The position numbers and the translations under genes are program-made. 64,000 nt of DNA from Rhabditoides inermis (taxonomy: Eukaryota; Nematoda; Chromadorea; Rhabditida; Rhabditidae): contig CAWZYM010000332.1 in the NCBI GenBank assembly GCA_963966185.1, forward strand, positions 110,001-174,000, in the 5' to 3' direction. The notes under the pieces were generated by a model that saw only the letters and a program-made list of their open reading frames with translations, was not told the DNA's origin and searched no databases. Numbering within the stretch: the stretch's first letter is position 1; each line of letters begins with the position of its first letter. Of the stretch, positions 1 to 10,500 are shown in pieces.

Positions 1-381
1 AGCGCGCCGCCCAGCCGATGCCCGAGTGGGTGCTGCACTCCGAGACACTCACCGTCGTCGACCTGGACTCGCCATCACCAGCCGCATTGTCCAGGGCCCC
101 AAGATCCGCGCCATTAGGTGAGACTTTCCTATAGAAATCTCTGAACTACTTTCAGTGGAAAATTGAAAAAGTACGAATCAGAATGGTCAGTGCAGCTGTA
201 TCCATGTCATTCAGCCCTGCCCCTACCTTCCTCCGACGTGTGCCTCTCTATCGCGGGCTTCGGAGTACTCGTGGCTGCCTCCACTTTCCTGTGTACGGTA
301 GCCGGAGGAATCGCCTTGTTCTACATCCTAAACAGAATGGAGAAGAGGAAACAGCAGATCAGCTGCCAGCTCGCCTATTGA
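1..381 (+). CDS. 3' end of a single-pass membrane protein gene (partial)
   Basis: The gene enters from the left edge. The first visible exon runs to 117 and ends in a GTGAG donor. The last exon ends with TGA at 379-381. Two acceptors are possible: a strong TTTCAG before 156, or CAG before 191. The second joins in frame with the upstream reading that starts PEWVLHSETL and has the more coding-like GC-rich third positions. The final exon encodes one hydrophobic segment of about 25 residues (from VCLSIAG to LFYIL), then a short basic tail (NRMEKRKQQ). This is the pattern of a type I or tail-anchored membrane protein. I do not recognise the family. The terminal exon is well supported; the junction is not. 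Confidence 0.5.
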
Positions 382-642
382 CATGCTTCACCGTAGTGGA
401 TGACAAACCGTCCAATATCTCTCCTTTTTCTGTGTTCCAGTGTGGGTGCCTTGTGTGTGTGTACAATTCGATAAATATTTATTTTCGGTTTCACCATTTG
501 AAGCTGTGATCACACATAAATCCCGCGCATTTTACGTTTTACGAGCGAAATCTCGCTGTATGGCGTTTGCGCAATGTGTCAGTGTGTCGTAAAAAGGAGG
601 CGAATATAACGGGGGCGAGCGAGGTGGGAGAGGCACTCCGTC

Positions 643-891
643 ATGCGCTTCCTTCACCTACTCCTTCTACTCGCCGTCGCGTGCGCAGGTAGAGAGAGAG
701 AGAGGGAGAGAGAGAGGAAGAGGGAGAGAGAGAGAGAGAGGTCCCTTGCAGTGTCTGCGTACCGCGTGCGTGTGGCGGCTCGATCCCCGCCCCTGTCCTC
801 CTACCGCGTGCGCGTCGCTCGCTCAGCCGACCCCGTTGTGCAGATCCTCAACGGTGGCAAGCGCATGTACCGCCTCGGAGTGCACCACTGA
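643..891 (+). CDS. Small secreted peptide, candidate neuropeptide precursor
   Basis: Two exons, 643-688 and 752-891, joined over a 63-bp intron made almost entirely of GA repeats, give a precursor of 61 residues. The first exon encodes a clean signal peptide (MRFLHLLLLLAVACA). The mature part holds two near-identical motifs, SAYRVRVAARS and SSYRVRVARS. A segment ending NGG-KR follows, which is a dibasic cleavage site after glycine, as in amidated peptides, and then a short MYRLGVHH tail. An AATAAA lies at 911-916, 20 bp after the stop. The repeat-plus-processing-site layout is typical of neuropeptide precursors, but I do not recognise the peptide family. The intron length is a multiple of three and open, so its retention would also read through. 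An antimicrobial or other secreted peptide is the main alternative. Confidence 0.6.
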   Translation: MRFLHLLLLLAVACAGRERERERERKRERERERSLAVSAYRVRVAARSPPLSSYRVRVARSADPVVQILNGGKRMYRLGVHH

Positions 892-1787
892 ACGAGCCAT
901 GCGTTGTTGCAATAAAGTGTTCACTCTTCATGTGTGTCCTTGATTCGACCCCCGCACATCTTCTTTTTGTTGTTGTTGCAGTTTTCATTCGTTGCTTTCC
1001 TTCGCTGAATTGCAATGCCATAATGCACAATGTGATCTAACAGTTGTTTGGAAACGAGGTTATAGCGATTCTTGGAAAGGCCATCTTCCTTCTCCGTACT
1101 CATCAGTTATTCCGAATCACAGCACTCCTTGTGACTTTTGAGAACGCATAAAAATTTTGCCAAGTGAATCACAGACTGTGATGTATTCTTCACACCACAC
1201 AATATCCGTTTGTCCGTTTCGCACAGTTTTCAACAATCGAATAAACAAAACATTAGATAATGATGAGATGAGTTGAGGCTGAGAAAAACAAATGAGTACG
1301 CCGTAAAAAAAAACAAATAAGCACACCGTGTATCTATGATGCTACTCCTCTCGCTTGTCACACAATTTAGACCCTTTCTCTCTCAATCTGACTCCACACG
1401 CCTCTCCTAATCCTAAACCGAAACTTCAATCGTACTCGCAAACACACGTGTCTTTTATGTGATCCATAACACGTTTCGAGCGAGTCAAAAACAACTTCGA
1501 ATCGACTCCTGTCAAAAAGTTCAGTTACAGTTATCAACTACCCTTTGTTCTTATTAACAAAAATAATTTACACGGTTTTAAGAACACGTAAAATACAAGA
1601 GATGGTAACAAAATACAACAAAACGAATCTCTTAACCTGTAATAGGATGTTGTTGTGTCGATGATTGAGGCCATACGGTGACATGATTACAGTTCGAGAA
1701 ATTTCAAGTTTTCAAGTACCGCCGCTTCGCCGAAAGGGCATCACTGATTTTCAAATTTGCGCGTCAAATTTTCTCGCACAGTTTAAT

Positions 1788-1955
1788 AATTCTATGCTCG
1801 CAATAAGTTGCGCGCGGTGGGGTAGATCAGAGGAAGACGGAGAGTCAGCTCTCGGCAATAGCGCGCAAAACAAGAGAGGCAGACGGTTATGGCACCGTAT
1901 TTCGAACTGCAAACGAGGTAGATCGAAAACTATCGCTCTGGCGCAAGCTATTTCT
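1788..1955 (+). repeat. Dispersed repeat R1, copy 1
   Basis: About 165 bp that recur, with few differences, at 10,625-10,785 (minus strand), 20,613-20,698 (partial), 42,934-43,095 and 54,870-54,915 (minus strand, partial). All copies share blocks such as GGCAGACGGTTATGGCA and TTCGAACTGCAA. Copies lie in introns or between genes. A SINE-like or MITE-like origin is possible, but no terminal repeats or target duplication are clear. The rest of 892-2,136 shows no gene. Confidence 0.75.
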
Positions 1956-2136
1956 GTCATCTCTTTATATCTCACTCATTTCTCTCTCCCTCTCTCTTCT
2001 TTTCTCTCTCTACCCACCCGACAGCACTCCCTCTGGGGGAGAGAGAGATAGGAGCGATAGAGTGAGAGACAGAAAAAAGGAGTTAGAGTTAGAACAAAAA
2101 TAGAGCTAGTCAATTCAAATTCTCTTCAGTTTCGCG

Positions 2137-2690
2137 ATGACTTTGATGATATTCGTATCCTTTGCAATTGGATTTCCTTGCATCCTATTTTACGCGGTCG
2201 TCTTTAAAACGCTTTGGGACATACGATCCAACTACAACCATTCCTTTGTGTTTCTCACGTTTTCTGCTGCTGTGGTGGTGAATCGCTAATAATAATATTA
2301 TTTTTTACAAACATTAACTCCGGAGAATGTGACAGCGCATGTCTTTGTAGCGAGACTATTTTTCCAGCTTTCTAACGAATTTCTATCGGTTACTTCAATG
2401 TCATACTTTTCAGAACACAACCACGTGGTTCAATTTTTATCCTCTTTTTGTGCTCTAATTGTGTCAATCATTTGGTTTTTCGCGTATTCCTTCAACTTCT
2501 CACAGAACGCATCCTCCTCATGTGTTTCTGCAATCGCTTGACAAGCATCACACTAGGGGATGCATGGGAAAAGATTTGGTCAAACGCGCTCAATTACGCG
2601 TCATTTCTACTCCTGTTCGATTCAGTAACATATCGTTATGAAAGTGTGACCGGAGCGTACGGAGTTACATCTTCTCTTGTGAGTCTTACA
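2137..2690 (+). pseudogene. Serpentine chemoreceptor (7TM) gene remnant
   Basis: An ATG at 2,137 opens a hydrophobic first helix followed by WDIRSNYNHSFVFLTFSAAVV, which has the layout of the first helix and loop of nematode srg/srx-type receptors. After a GTGAAT donor and an acceptor before 2,326, a second exon gives two more hydrophobic stretches (to FFAYSFNF). The recognisable third-helix end (LLMCFCNRLTSI, then WEKIWSN), typical of these receptors, follows in a different frame from about 2,495. No splice sites separate the two frames, so a small indel is likely. Helices 4-7 are not visible before the next gene. The protein resemblance is from memory of the family. Confidence 0.5.
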
Positions 2691-3184
2691 CTCTTTCTGC
2701 TCCACCTCCTTCTCCTCCCCTCTGCTCCGTCGGAACCTCTCGAGACGGAATCAGCTGAAACGAGTAGAACAGAAGTCGGTGGTCCGACGATATCGATCGT
2801 CATCGACGTGGTCGGCCGACGTGTCTGATCTCTATCTATATTATCTATAATATCCTAGTCGGTCGAACAGCAAGAAAATGAAATATATTCCCGCACTAAT
2901 CTCGTTTTCGAACACATTCTTGCGTCCAGTATTTCTACACGAGTTATAACTGTGCTGGTGCGATAAATGTGCTCAGCTGTTTTTTAAACGTTTATTTTTT
3001 TCAATTTTTTGAATTTTAAGTTTCAAGCTTTCATCCAAATTCGTTGTAGCAAACACTCACCGTAGTTCAATCTTTGTAATTTACCCAACTTTTTTGCTTC
3101 ACGTATGGCGGTTCTCTTGGCTTGGAACGGAATGATCGTTCGTTCGGTTTCTCGATATAAGGCACTCTAAACTTTTTTCTACAG
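2691..3184. other. Intergenic, no gene seen
   Basis: This stretch is AT-rich towards its end. A TTTTTTCTACAG acceptor lies directly before the ATG of the next gene at 3,185. It marks either a 5'UTR intron or a trans-splice site for that gene. I see no other feature. Confidence 0.4.
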
Positions 3185-6100
3185 ATGGAGTACTTTGTGG
3201 CGTCGCTACCGTCGAACTTTACACAATCCGGTGATCTGATTCAGGTACGTAGCCTCTTACTTCTTTCTGGTACGTTCCTTACTAAAACCCTTTCAGTGCT
3301 GTCGGACCCTCAAACTCACCAACGTCTTCTTCAGCAAGGACATTCTGTACGGAGCGGAGCTTATGCGATTGCGGGAGATCGAGAAGAAGGTGGGGATTTC
3401 ATTTGAAAACATTACCTACCGACACTGCCCGCGTATTTCACGGGTTGTTGAACAACGTATGACTTGCCAGAGCTGATATACTCTACCCGATGTACTCTAC
3501 CCGTCTATGGCAAAATAACACAGTATGCGGCTCTGCTCGCCTCGTCTAGCTCCGTCGACACCTCTCCGCCGGTAGATGATCACTCGTCGATTCTGGATCA
3601 GGAGGAGGAGCCGCCGTTTCTGGATGAGACGCCCGCGACAGTTGAGGCTGAGGATATCATGGTATGCCTTCTTCGCCACATTTGTAGTTGCTAACACGGG
3701 GCGGACACTTACCCCCCAGCCCCGATCTCTACCGTTTTGGTACCGAAGGTGGGCATCGGAATTCCAAACAGAACTGCGTCGGCCAAAATTGCCTACGGGC
3801 ATTCTCTGGCCGGAAATCCGGCTTTGAAATTTCGCGTTTCGCGTAACCTCTTCTTACGACCAATGCACCACAGCCAGCGTGGCCGAATGGCTAGCGAGCT
3901 TGTCTAGTAAACTGGTGGCGCGGGTTCGATTCCCGCTGCATTTTTTTGGCCTTTATTTGATGATTCTCGAAGGTGAGAATGTTTCACAGAAATGTGCCAG
4001 CTATCGCGATAATAGATTGATTTTTGTGATTAGTATTGATATCGATAGATATCAATTTCAAAAATCGACATAAGTCAATTCGATACTGTCTCTTCATGTT
4101 CCAGACCACAGAAATCAAAAAAAAAGTTGTTGTTCAACAGTGATTTTATCATACCCACTTGTAAAAAAACATGTGCGGCGATTAAAAAACAGCGGGAATC
4201 GAACCCGCGCCACCAGTTTACTAGACAAGCTCGCTAGCCATTCGGCCACGCTGGCTGTGGTGCATTGGTCGTAAGAAGAGGTTACGCGAAACGCGAAATT
4301 TCAAAGCCGGATTTCCGGCCAGAGAATGCCCGTAGGCAATTTTGGCCGACGCAGTTCTGTTTGGAATTCCGATGCCCACCTTCGGTACCAAAACGGTAGA
4401 GATCGGGGCTGGGGGGTAAGTGTCCGCCCCGCGTAAGCTTCTCCAACACAAGTTGTACGAAATCATTTGAGGTGACCGCTTCTTCTCTCGCAGCTGGGCC
4501 TTCCCACTCTACCGCGGACAACGACGAGTGGTTGAACGAAGTGAGTTACGGTAATCTCCTACAGTTGTTTATTTCGAACACCAGGATGCGTCTCCGAACG
4601 ATGACGTCGTCGAGGTTTTGGACATAACGAAGAAGAAAAAGGAAAGGAAGACTTCTGCGAAGCCACCTCTTGTTAGGTGTGAGGTATGTTAATATATTCG
4701 GCTAATTTGTATCACGTATCACTCCTTTTCAGATCTGCAGCTGGCCTCTATCTAGACACTTGAATCGAGAAGGATTCTGCCTCATGTTCTTTCACCATGC
4801 GCTCGAACATATTGATTTGGTGAGTTTTTGAAATATTATGATGTCACTTTTCAATACGTTTTAGAAAGCGCACACGGAGCGCTACCACTGCCACACCTGT
4901 CCCTACAAAACTAATAGTAAGAGTTTTTTTTTAAAATATAAATTATATAAATGTTTTTAATATTAGTTTTGTAGTGCACAGATACAGTATCAAGCACACG
5001 CAGGCTACCGGCCACAGTCTGAATGATAGAACGAACGACGTCAGCGAGACTGAGGTGAGGAGATGAGCGATAGATGAGCACGTGTGTAGAGATCTTATGC
5101 CAAGCAGTCGGCGTCTCTCCCAGTCGTTCAGTTCGACGTATTATCTATAGTCTCCTTGATTACTCGAGCGATCCGATTCGCTCAACGTAGCGTGGATCCC
5201 ATTCCAATAGCGATCTCTCACATAACGTACTCACACCACGGCTGATAACGCCTAGAGGCGGATCTCTTTTTGCTTTCAGTTCCTTGGGCACTGTTGGGAT
5301 GTGTTCTTCAAGTGCTATCCCAACGAGCAGCTTCCCTCGCAGTTTCTGCGAGTTCTGCCCGACGGCACGCCAATCGATCAGCAACCAGCGGTTAGTGGGG
5401 GTGCGGAATCTGTGCAAGTACTGTAGACGAAGAAAGTGAAAGAAACACGCACCGACTTATCACACACCAGGTGCGCAGTGAACGATACTACGGTATGTTG
5501 GTAGTGTCTTGTATGGAGGATCAGCCGTTTTTTTTCGATTTTTGCCGTCTTTAGTAGATTGGTAGTTATTGCACGCAAGTGTAATCTGTAATCATCATAA
5601 TCATGTTACGATCTCTTCAGAATGATCGGACGGTGGTTGCACGGAAGAGACGGCTCGACGAGGAATTTGTCGCCTGCAAGGTGAGAGCTCTCTTTTTCGC
5701 CATTCAAATGACCAATGTTTTCGAAAACATTACTTGTATTCCGAAGAAGTACTTATTAAGCAAGTAAGTAATGTTTTCGAAAAGTTTAATCAAACGTTGA
5801 TTCGAAATTCTCGAAATGGTAATGACGAAATTCTAAAGTAAACAAAAAGGCAGCACTCTTCCGTTAAACTATTCAACTAACAAAGATATCGTAACACCAA
5901 CGTGCAGGTGTACACAACGAAAATTTCATGTCATAATTCATACTCATTCCGAATATTGCGAATGAGGCACTTGGCAGGTGTGCGGGGCGAGTCGCCGGCG
6001 GACGGCGATGCACCACGTGTTCGTGCACGTCGTCGGCCACGTGCAGTTCCGGCACGGCCAGCGCTACAAGTGCGCGCACTGCGGAGAACACAGTGCGTTC

Positions 6101-7219
6101 GTCGTCATCACTCTATTTGCTATATCACACGATCCGCGTAAGAATCGAACGAATTTCGGGCAGGTGGGACCTAGGAGCAACGTGCGTGGATACAGGGGCT
6201 TTAAGGGTGCTCTACAAGGTAGTATAGGTGGTTTTGTCCCAATAGGCAAATTTGGTCCAGTAAGGGACCATTATACGCATTTGAATTAGTTACTATGATT
6301 TTTATCGAGAAAATCTGGTGTTGCCTTTTCTATCATCCAGGGCGATGAAAATGGCCTGAAATCAAAATTTTCCCTTTTCTGCTATTTTTGAAGTCTTTCG
6401 TATATGGGCCGAAACAGGGATTTTGCTCATGGTCAGAGGGTGCGAACGTGCTCGACCATGTGTGCTACGGCGTGGCGCGGAAGCTCGTCGATCGCGCCCA
6501 GTCTGTGCACGACAAGGAGGTGAGAGAAAGATATAGAGAGAGAGAGAGGGGGAGAGATAGACGTGTCGGTTGTAGTACGTGTTGGCGTGCGTGGAGGAGT
6601 TTCGTCGGTGCTTTCCCTCCCTCGATCTCCCGACGGGCGTGCAGAAGGCGTTCAACGAGCTCAACGAGCAGCAAAACGTGTGCCCGGAGGAGAAGGCGTG
6701 CAATGTGAGACACGTCTCTCTTTCCTTTCATTTCTCTCACTCTGAAATCCATGTATCATAATGCTGATCTTATTTCCGGCTTTTATTTCATGCGCTCTTC
6801 AACCACGCCTGGCACGTGGACGGCGCACGCAAGAATACAAGCGGACGGCGCGCAGAAGCACAGTGAGTCACGTCTACTTCTACCTCTTTCCCTATCTCCC
6901 TCCCTCTCTCCCTCTCTCGCCATGCGGTGCATTCTTTCAGAAGTCTCCTGGGCGCATTTCAACGAGATGAACCACTCGTGCATTGATCGAACCGTGGACC
7001 GCACGGAGAGCGAGGTGCGTGTCTACCTTTCCCTCCCCCCTCTTATCGTCCTTCCAGTACATCTCGGAGTGTGTTCGCGTGTTCTCGGAATGCTATCCGT
7101 CGACCCGTCTCCCGGATGACGTCAGCAACGTCCAGTCTCTCATTGCGAACCAGCAACTGGAGCAGGCACAGGAGAAGAAAGCCGACACTGTCGATCTCAA
7201 GTGCACCATCGTAGAGTAG
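3185..7219 (+). CDS. Cys/His zinc-finger-like protein, about 16 exons
   Basis: Exons that I can place: 3185-3244, 3297-3389, 3524-3661, 4494-4540, 4585-4683, 4733-4819, 4865-4916, 4975-5054, 5280-5390, 5621-5680, 5978-6092, 6437-6519, 6576-6704, one near 6,840-6,862, 6941-7014 and 7058-7219 (TAG). The middle carries zinc-finger pairs: YHCHTCPYKTN followed by spaced histidines across 4865-5054, VCGASRRRTAMHH with HVVGH, and YKCAHCGEH with a later H and C. An acidic Ser/Asp/Glu stretch precedes them and a Cys-rich helical C-terminus follows (TIVE end). The start is chosen because the ATG directly follows an acceptor. Two joints are unresolved. The 3661-to-4494 link changes phase, and that intron holds the inverted repeat. 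No AG acceptor is evident for the exon near 6,850. Probably a nuclear nucleic-acid-binding protein; specific function unknown. Confidence 0.6.
3873..3947 (+). pseudogene. tRNA-Thr(AGT)-like sequence, left copy
   Basis: The box A-like TGGCCGAATGG, the anticodon-loop core GTCTAGTAAAC (anticodon AGT) and the box B GGGTTCGATTCCC are in the right order and roughly the right spacing. A T7 run, a Pol III terminator signal, follows at once. The acceptor stem does not pair properly: 5' GCCAGCG faces TGCATTT, or only CGCTGC if one base is bulged. This reads as a tRNA-derived pseudogene or SINE head rather than a working tRNA. Confidence 0.6.
4183..4257 (-). pseudogene. tRNA-Thr(AGT)-like sequence, right copy
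   Basis: Mirror copy of the tRNA-like sequence on the minus strand, with the same box A, anticodon core and box B. It is followed on its own strand by a T6 run. It shares the same acceptor-stem defect, so the two copies were duplicated after, or together with, the defect. Confidence 0.6.
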
Positions 7220-7534
7220 GTGTGTTACACGTATGTTGACAATTGAATTGTTATGTTGATTTGCATTGTTATTGCGATAAATAGTTATGACTGAAAACGT
7301 GCGTGTATTACTCCACACTTTGTGTTATGGATAGCACACTTCTATTCATCCGCTTGGGACAAGTTGGAATTTATGATCTGACACGAGAAGTCAACACATT
7401 TCTTTGAATATACAAAACAACTGGTCATACCATACGTTTATGATCAAAAAAAGATATAGTAAACAAGAATAATAATAATCGTACTTCAATCAGTGAATCA
7501 TTGGTTACCCACAAGCTGGCAATAATAACAGAAG

Positions 7535-10500
7535 TCACTCGTTTTCTAGCAGATCGTGCTGCAGCGCGTCCCCGTGAGCCATGCTCTCGTTCAGCTCCTC
7601 GCCGAGCTCCGCCCCCTCCGGCCCCGCCCCTTCCGCCATCATCATCTGACCGGCAGTCTCGTTGCCGTCGTCGTCCACAAATACCACTTGCTGAAACGAG
7701 AAACTCACTTGGAATATATTTTCAAGAAAATAAAAACTAAACTATACATAATCGCTCATATAAATAACACAATATGTTTCTCTCGCTTTCGAAATGAAGT
7801 CGCATCAAAAACGCTTCAATTTGATGATATATAATTGTTTAAAACCGAAAACCCACGAGATTGTCGCCGTACTGGAGACGGAGCTGTTCGTACTGCTCGG
7901 CTGAGATGGTGATCGCCTGGTCCTGGAAGCGAGAGACGTCTCTCTCTTCCTCTCCCTCCCTCCCTCTCTCCCCCCCTCTCTCTCTCTCTTCCTCTCCCTC
8001 CCTCCCTCCCTCTCTCTCTCCCTCCCCCCACCTGTTCCCCTGCCTCGACCGCCTTTCCGTCCTCCCCGACCACCATCATGTAAACTCCGCTGCCGTCCAC
8101 CACTCCCTCGCCCAGCTCCTCCTCCCCGAACACCTGAGGCAATCAATCGATAAATCGATAATCAATCAATACACACTTTCATAATGAACACTAACACCCA
8201 AAGAGCAATGCACAATACATCAATAACCGATCAATACACCCCCCTCCCCCCTCCCCACCTGCATGTGGTGCATGCCACTTGATCCCGCCACTCCAGCAGC
8301 GTCGACCATCTGCACCGGCAGGGCGCCTCCCTGCCTTCCACCATCCACTCCCCCTCCTCCCACTCCCCTCTCCCCGCCGAGCACTGCGGGACGCTGCTCC
8401 GCCTCGAACAGGGCCTCCTCCGTCAGATGGCACATGTGCTGCGAGCGGCGATGGGAGAAGAACGACAGTCTGTAAGGGGGAGGGGGGGGGGGGGTGAGAG
8501 GGGAGAGAGAGAGGGAGAGAGAGGGAGAGAGGGGGAGAGAGGGGGAGAGAGGGAGAGAGAGAGAGAGAGAAACTGACCTGTCGAGGAACGTCTGCTCGCA
8601 GCATGTCCACGTCACCCTGCCGCGATCCACGTCCACTCTGAAACAGTAGTGTCATCCTATCCCCCCTCCCTCTCTCCATCTCTCTCCCTCCCTCCCTCTA
8701 TCTCTCTCTCTCTCTCTCCTTCTCTTACTCTCTCCATCTCTCTCCACTCTCCATCTCTCTCTCCTTCTCTTACTCTCTCCATCTCTCTCTCTCTTTCCAT
8801 CTCTCTCTCCATCTCTCTCTCTACTTCTCTCTCTCTCTCTCCCTCCCCTCCCCCACCTGAACGGCGGCATGCCCCTGGTGCACATGTCCGCCGAGAACGT
8901 GTCGCGGCTGTGCGCGCGCAGCATGTGTCGGATGAGCAGCGACGGACGCACCAGCTGCAGCCCGCACTCGCTGCACAGCGTCCTGCAACCACAATCAATC
9001 AATCAATCAATCATTTATCCAGAATCGCTATATCCTGACTATACAACAAGTGCATACGGTACACCACAAGGGCTAAGCGCTGGGAGAAACACAGTTTAGC
9101 AACGGGGATGGTAGGGTCGAATGTCGAATATCGATATTAGATCGATATTCAGTCGATAATCATTCGATTTCCTTTCCATAATCCATTAGAATTAGATACC
9201 ATTATAGACGATAGTTGGGCTCCGGGTGTTCCTTTCCTTCCATTATAATCCACAATAGTAACTCCGCGGGCTAGGAAGACAGCGTTCTCATGAGCTATTC
9301 CCCGCCTTGCTCAAGGGTACTGGGGGAAGATTATTTCGACCCGACCGCGCGATGCGAGAGAGGAAGAAATAATAATGCAACCACAATGCATTGCAACTAT
9401 GGTAGCGTCAGTCTCTTCATAACTCAAACAGCAATAGTTTTCGAACCGAAAATTATGTGTTTACGTTTCACGGCGTTCTCATAAATGTTGAATGTGAAAC
9501 ATTCGATCATAATCCAGGAACAACCTACCCACTCTCACCATCAAAACATAATTTGCTAGCCAATCCATCGTGACTACGCTGAAGGATTTCAACCATGCAT
9601 ATTTTTCTTCGTTTTTTCATATTTGCGATCTATAGGGTATCCCCCATTTTTCACGGTACGCAATTATCTCGGTCGAACCAGACACGAACCAGACAATGAG
9701 AAAATGACGCCGAAAAGAGGCACTTTTTGATGTTTTTGAGCTCAATTGAGCACTTGCCAAAAGAAAATCACAAATATCGAACCGACAATTTGTTGGTAGT
9801 ACCCAGAGGATCACTCTCCCGAAGTTTGAAATTTTTTGGTGAAGTTTGAACAAAGGTATTAAAGAAATACTGAATCACCTATTGAAGCTATGCATTTTTG
9901 AGGTTTTTCATGATTTATAAATTCTGGATTAGCGATATCAACAAAAGCTAGCCGACAATCTCTTGGGAACAGTGATAGTATTCCTCCGTCCAAAGGACAA
10001 AAAAATTAGATTTTTTTGAACGGAGTTATTAGCTCCGGAAGATGCTCCGATCAGCTTCATTTGACTCGCAAATGACCCTCATTTCCCTAAAATGAGACCG
10101 CCAAGCGCGCGCATTGCGCGGTCGAATGGTCTTGCGCGGACCGATAGCGCCATCAAATGCGATGAAAAGCTGTCTAGAAAATATCCGGCTAGTGAACAAG
10201 TGTACCGTGAACGGAGGGAACACCCTATAGCATAAAACACAACTATACGTTTCACGGTAATCTCTTGAAGTGCGAAACATTCCATAATGCTTAATGCTCA
10301 ATCCGACTCACAATTCTCTCACAATTAAACATGTGAGACCAACCTGCACGGTACACAAATAACTGATATTGAAATACTACAACTACAACTACAACCATAT
10401 CCAGCATGTTACGACGGGTCCAACTAGGATTCGCACCTGCACGGTGCGATGTATATCCAACACAATTCACTGTGAGTACTACACCAATCCACATCACATC

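Larger units (their letters stand above)
3690..4438. repeat. Large inverted repeat with tRNA-like inner ends
   Basis: Arms 3,690-3,937 and 4,190-4,438 are near-perfect reverse complements of about 248 bp, separated by about 252 bp. The pair lies inside an intron of the zinc-finger gene. The inner end of each arm is a tRNA-Thr(AGU)-like sequence running outwards-in. A T-run directly follows the left copy, and the right copy has a T-run on its own 3' side. The arms could form a long hairpin if transcribed with the host intron. Confidence 0.85.

Noticed and set aside
3076..3094. Spliced-leader-like sequence (GTAATTTACCCAACTTTTT resembles nematode SL1)
   Set aside because: It lacks the exact SL1 sequence, a donor GT directly after it, an Sm site and a 5S RNA context; the similarity is short and in AT-rich DNA.
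8649..9038. Long Ser/Leu-rich open frames over CT tracts (also 11,704-12,123, 14,497-14,758, 30,163-30,503 and 34,473-34,900)
   Set aside because: Stop-free frames are expected in CT/GA low-complexity DNA; these lie in introns of well-supported genes.
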